A stretch of DNA of 64,000 nucleotides, taken from Spirodela intermedia. Taxonomy: Eukaryota > Streptophyta > Magnoliopsida > Alismatales > Araceae. The stretch covers positions 6,602,669 through 6,666,668 of the forward strand of contig LR746276.1 in the NCBI GenBank assembly GCA_902729315.2, in the 5' to 3' direction. The notes beneath the pieces are model-generated. The model saw only the letters and a program-made list of their open reading frames with translations, was not told the origin of the DNA and searched no databases. Positions 60,363-64,000 of this stretch are shown here, one piece after another. Numbering within the stretch: the stretch's first letter is position 1; the number at the start of each line of letters is the position of its first letter. The translations under genes were made by a program, and so were the position numbers.

Positions 60363-61698
60363 CTGCGGCAAAAGATCGACGCCATGAGAACCATGCAGTC
60401 CACGAGAAAACAAAAGGGGGGGAAACAGAGATGGCAATCTTAACGAAAGCATGCAAGTCAATCTTAGTGATGAATCCATCCGCAACGATCTCCAAAGACA
60501 CGCACAACTACTGCCGACGAAGCCAGAACTGCGTCAGGGTCTTCTGGATGGTGGGTACGGCAAGGAAAGGGGGTCCAATATGGGGGGGTCTCTTTCTCCG
60601 ATGAACACAGCAGATCACGCTTTCTCTGATTTGAACCAATCTGGTCATCTTTAACGAGTTTAGTTTTCAACTACGACCGCTGTAGCGAGGGATCGCACGA
60701 GCCTACTACCTCCTACGACATAAGATCCAGCCACATTCAGCATGAGCAAAAATACTTGAAACCAGAGTAGATTCCTCATCCATTTCCAACAGTTCGTAAT
60801 CTAGAAGAGATGGACTTAAATAATCGACACAGTGATGCTTTCAAATGAGACTTTTAGACGCTCGGGAACACCAGACTGCGGCTCTCACATCAGAAGAAGA
60901 GGACAGCATGAAAACTGCTCAATGTGAGAGAGTAGCTTGAGCACAAGTATTGTGGAGCAGAAGAATCAGCCGGAGAATCAGCCGGACATTCCCAGCCCCG
61001 TCCTCTTCCGGTATTTAATAGTAGATATTAACTTGGAGAGAGACAAATAAGACTTAGTAATCGGAAGGGAATCTTTTTTTCCATCATTTCATTGGATAGG
61101 CAAATCTCGCGCAATCAAATTCGCACCGTGCGGGAGAGGCACATCAGAGACGAAGCCGTCCTCCGCTCTGGGTGTTTCCCTCTCAGCTACCTCTTTCGCC
61201 GCCACTCTTGACGCCTATCCTCCCTGCGCGTTCTCCCTTGAGTTGTTTCCGCGACCAGATCGGCGGGTTCCCCTCAGAGGTGAAGGATCTAGCCCTTCTT
61301 CTCTGGCGGCTAGCCCGTTTTTCCCGTCCCATGCCTCGGGGTTGTGGCTGGTTATGTGACCAATGATCTTGCGTTGATCAGACTGGCTTCGTGATTCCGT
61401 TCTCATCGTCAGCCCGCGAGGAGGAGATTGGCGAAGTTTCAGGAAGTGGCCGTGGTTCGTGATTTTTGCCTGTTAAATGGAAGATTAGTGTTTGATTCCT
61501 CTGGTAGAAGAGTTGGGCTCGAACTCCCTCTGTATTTGGATTTTATTTTTTGTTTTTTTGTTTTTGAGCTAACTGCGAATCGCGAGCATCTGGTACCAAT
61601 TGTAGGGTTTTCAGACTGTCGTCAACAGAGGACCGCCTGGAATGGACGCTCCTCTCGCTAAGAAAGGAGATTTCTCGGGACAAGTACTGGTTTGAGAG
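60363..61698. other. Head-to-head region between the two kinase pieces
   Basis: It holds no kinase exons on either strand. The right part (about 61100-61698) looks like a promoter and 5' leader for the plus-strand piece, being pyrimidine-rich near 61180-61240. The left part looks intronic relative to the minus-strand exon. Confidence 0.5.
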
Positions 61699-62178
61699 AT
61701 GGTGGAAGGCCCCAAATTAGCCGGTATCATGAGCGGAGGTGGCGGCGGGAATTTTCACGGGAGGAAGTTGTACGACCTCGCCTTCTACCAGAAGCTCGGG
61801 GACGGTTCCACCATGTCAGTAGATAGCATCGGCAGCTTGGAGACCAGCACCGTCGGAGGCTCCGTAGCCATGTCCGTGGACAACAGCAGCGTCGGGTCCA
61901 ACGACTCGCAAACCCTGTTCCTCAATCAGTTGGGTCTCCGGCCCATGCCCACCAACATCAACTCCGTGGGATACAGCATTCTCCGTCCCACCAGGGTATA
62001 TCCTTCCCTCGGCGATGATGCGCTGGGTCAGGCCTTAATGGACGACCGATTCCCTACCCAGGGATTGGCAGAGTATGATGAGTGGACGATTGATCTGAGA
62101 AAGTTGAACCTGGGGGCGCCCATCGCGCAGGGGGCGTTCGGGAAGCTCTACAAGGGAGCGTACAATGGAGAGGCTTAG
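61699..62178 (+). pseudogene. N-terminal part of a Raf-like protein kinase, cut off by telomeric repeats
   Basis: The frame starts MVEGPKLAGIMSGGGGGN and encodes 159 residues that match the N-terminus of plant At4g31170/At2g24360-type Raf-like kinases: FYQKLGDGSTMSVDSIGS, GGSVAMSVDNSSVGSNDSQT, DDALGQALMDDRFPTQGL, YDEWTIDLRKLNLGAPIAQG, AFGKLYKGAYNGE. The glycine-rich ATP loop is present, but the frame ends two codons later (GCT TAG), inside a (TTTAGGG)n array beginning at 62175. Family members continue with DVAIK and the rest of the kinase domain. The catalytic domain is therefore missing here. Alternatively this could be an intact first exon whose intron has filled with repeats, but that needs a poor GC donor (GCTTAG) right at the junction. 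Confidence 0.8.
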
Positions 62179-62226
62179 GGTTTAGGGTTTACGGTTTAGG
62201 GTTTAGGGTTTAGGGTTTAGGGTTTA
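62175..62226 (+). repeat. Interstitial telomeric array (TTTAGGG)n
   Basis: About seven contiguous units of the Arabidopsis-type plant telomere repeat, G-rich strand on plus, with one TTTACGG variant and ending TTTACC. The first unit overlaps the premature stop of the kinase frame. Confidence 0.95.
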
Positions 62227-62622
62227 CCTGCTGGTATGGGGGGTGTTGGGTCTACTACCACCTTCCTTCCCTTTGGGGTGGATATAGATGCTCGAGAGAT
62301 AAGATGTGACACCGATGTAGGTGGAGTTGTCCTCCCAAAACTGGCTGGAGGGACACCAGTCTAGACCAGTAGTGGTCAAGAGAGAGCACACGAGTTTGTA
62401 TGGGAGGGCGGCTACGTGTAGTCTTCCTTGCTTAGTGATATAATCATCATACGACATGAGTGATAGATAAATCACGACAGACTCTGAAGATGATGGGGTG
62501 ATCTCATGTCGAGAAGTATGGATGATGTGTCCAAAAACTGTGCAGTGGGTGTAAAAATGAGGTAGTCTCTCGTATATAACTGTTTGATAGATCTTCTCAT
62601 CCCCATTCTGCACACTGATCAT
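62224..62622 (-). pseudogene. Possible LINE ORF1-like (DUF4283/zf-CCHC) fragment
   Basis: A 132-codon open frame on the minus strand contains YQTVIYERLPHFYTHCTVFG, then HIIHTSRHE. This resembles the segment of plant LINE-type ORF1 proteins that leads into a zinc knuckle (YE.LP.FC..C...GH....C). Two of the expected zinc ligands are replaced, so it would be a decayed copy. Similarity is short and the call is tentative. Confidence 0.35.
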
Positions 62623-63390
62623 GCGCTGAAGTGGGGGCCAAAAGGTCTATCTCTACACTTGTGCATAATCTCGGTTGTCAAACATATTAACGCCTGGATC
62701 TAGCTCCCATTGGTGCCCTGCATGTCAGCTCTCGCTGGTGCAGGCACAGAACCCATAACTGAGAAACGACGTCAGTCACTTGTGGCGCCTTTTCCTCTGG
62801 TAAATCCAGTCATTTGATCTGTAGATCAATGGTGGAAATAGCATCGCCGGCTGGCATCGCCTCGATCTCTAGGGCCGGGGGATCTTCAGTCGACAACAAA
62901 TCCTGACCGTCCATCAATCGACCATTCAGGCGATCGATGGTTCCGATTTTTGGACCGTTGCAGGCCCAAAGTGTGCTTCTTCCCTCGGTTTGTCATTGAC
63001 CGGACACGGGTTTGCTGATGAAAATGATGATTTACTCATCAACGAAGCATCAAAATAAAATGATCAAGAAGGGAAATCTGTAAATCAGGGAAATACGATT
63101 TTACTGATATAAGGATATTATATTTCAGCCAAATAAAACAGTAGATATTACCCTGAGAATATAACGTGCTGAAAAATACCTCTCGAGGGAGAAATCGCGA
63201 GACCGAGAGAATCAATCAACCATTTTCCACGTTATATGGCAAGATGCTGATGGTTTCCGACTTGAGGAATCGAATGAAACAAGTTTCAGGACGATCCCAA
63301 GTGAGATGAGAGAGATCTCACTGTTTGAATGTGACGTTGATGAGAGAGAAGCTCCCGTGAAGAGAGAGAAAAAAATTGAGCACATGAGAT
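62623..63390. other. Noncoding, subtelomere-like spacer
   Basis: No gene or obvious repeat structure is seen between the LINE-like fragment and the 5S-derived repeat unit. Confidence 0.5.
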
Positions 63391-63453
63391 GGGTTTAGGG
63401 TTTAGGGTTTTTTGTTTTTTTTGTTTTTTTGGGATAAATCTCTTGGGCCGATC

Positions 63454-63497
63454 TTCTCAGGAGGTCACCCGTCTCGGTACTTCACACATCCAAGCAC
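63454..63497 (-). pseudogene. 5S rRNA 3'-half fragment
   Basis: Forty-four bases align without gaps to the reverse complement of plant 5S rRNA from the GTGCTTGG region to the GGGTGACCTCCTGGGAA region, at about 77% by eye. GAGGTCACCC and CCAAGCAC are exact. It is too diverged to be a working gene. Confidence 0.7.
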
Positions 63498-63805
63498 TTT
63501 GGTGCGTCTCAGCACATTCTTCAGAGATAGATGCCACTAGTGACTCTCGTCATGGTGGTGTAGGGCTGCCTCTTGGTAGGTTGTTTTTCAGAGCTAGGTG
63601 CCTCTTGGCACGTAGTTCGTGAGATGGATGCCACATGTGTTTCTGGACATGGTGGTAGGGGTGCCTCCCGACACGTTCTTTGGAACTGAGTGCCTGTCGG
63701 CACGTTGTTCGTGAGATGGATGCCATGCCTCTTGGCATGGTGGTAGGGGTGCATTTTGGCATGCTCTTCGGAGCTGGGTGCCTCTTGGTATGGTGGCGGA
63801 GGGGT
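63498..63805. repeat. Minisatellite of about 92-97 bp inside the 5S-derived unit
   Basis: Three imperfect copies are marked by GAGATGGATGCCA-like blocks, with ATGCCA at about 63531, 63628 and 63720. Each also has GGTGCCTCTTGG-like and CATGGTGGTAGGGG-like blocks. Confidence 0.75.
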
Positions 63806-63810
63806 TCGTA

Positions 63811-63848
63811 ACACGCTTAACTCCGGAGTTCTTATGGGATCTGGTGGC
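63811..63848 (-). pseudogene. 5S rRNA internal fragment (box A/C region)
   Basis: In reverse complement this matches the plant 5S internal promoter region GGATCCCATCAGAACTCCGC and GTTAAGCGTG, with about three mismatches in 34 bases. It lies on the same strand and in the right order relative to the fragment at 63454-63497, from which it is separated by the minisatellite. Confidence 0.75.
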
Positions 63849-63926
63849 AACTCTCCCACTTAGGGGGGTTGCTAGGGTTTAGGGTTTTTTTTTTTTTTTT
63901 TTTTTTGGATAATTGTCTTGGGCCCA

Positions 63927-63950
63927 ACTTCTCGGAAGGTCACACACCCA
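63927..63950 (-). pseudogene. 5S rRNA 3'-half fragment, second unit
   Basis: ACTTCTCGGAAGGTCAC corresponds to the 5S reverse complement ACTTCCCAGGAGGTCAC. It repeats the 63454 fragment one unit later. Confidence 0.6.
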
Positions 63951-64000
63951 AATGTGATTCTCAGCAAGGTGGCCGGGGTGCCTCTTGACACGTTCTTCGG

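Larger units (their letters stand above)
63391..64000. repeat. Tandem unit of about 476 bp: telomeric motif, oligo-T, 5S rRNA pieces and minisatellite
   Basis: Unit 1 begins with GGGTTTAGGGTTTAGGG at 63391-63407. Unit 2 begins with TAGGGTTTAGGGTTT at 63873-63887 and is cut by the window end. Corresponding points (TAG at 63396 and 63873; TTCTC at 63454 and 63929) are 475-477 bases apart. After the telomeric motif each unit has a T-rich run, GGATAA, a TTGGGCC block, then the 3' part of 5S rRNA in reverse complement. Confidence 0.8.

Noticed and set aside
63391-64000. CRISPR-like interpretation of the short repeats
   Set aside because: The repeats are contiguous imperfect minisatellite copies without unique spacers, in a plant genome.

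Overview
The window is nuclear DNA of a flowering plant. It holds intron-rich protein genes of plant-specific families (ARF, FLZ, HAC), Ty1/copia relics and (TTTAGGG)n telomere-type repeats. GA/CT microsatellites are unusually frequent. I cannot name the species. Gene models were built by hand from homologous reading frames plus splice sites, and reading phase was checked exon by exon.

Layout. 1-265 (-): 5' end of an unrecognised gene, cut by the window edge. 2815-7597 (+): auxin response factor of the ARF7/ARF19 clade, 14 exons. 8210-13433 (-): 20S proteasome beta-1 subunit PBA1, 8 exons. 14373-15641 (-): FCS-like zinc finger (FLZ) protein, 2 exons. 19193-24037: decayed minus-strand Ty1/copia element, interrupted by the 3' end of a second, plus-strand copia element. 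24038-28000: AT-rich, gene-free, with further retroelement traces. 29651-43350 (+): p300/CBP-type histone acetyltransferase (HAC1-like), 16 coding exons and a long polyglutamine segment. 45195-51341 (-): CCCH zinc-finger, FG-containing nucleoporin (NUP42/C3H16-like), 10 exons. 53496-58442 (+): CAX2-type vacuolar cation/proton exchanger, 11 coding exons. 60026-62178: two pieces of a Raf-like protein kinase in opposite orientations. 62175-64000: subtelomere-like DNA with interstitial telomeric repeats and a tandem unit derived from 5S rRNA genes.

The intact genes are ordinary housekeeping, signalling and chromatin genes. They have no operon-like relationship. ARF and PBA1 converge, as do HAC1 and NUP42, while NUP42 and CAX diverge from a shared 2.2 kb region.

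Two things stand out. First, the right end: the Raf-like kinase reading frame stops exactly where a telomeric array begins, its C-terminal exon lies inverted 1.3 kb upstream, and a roughly 476-bp repeat follows that combines 5S rRNA pieces, a minisatellite and telomeric motifs. This suggests chromosome breakage and healing, or subtelomere exchange; an assembly join is the main alternative. Second, five of about 55 reconstructed introns need a GC rather than GT donor, far above the roughly 1% usual in plants.
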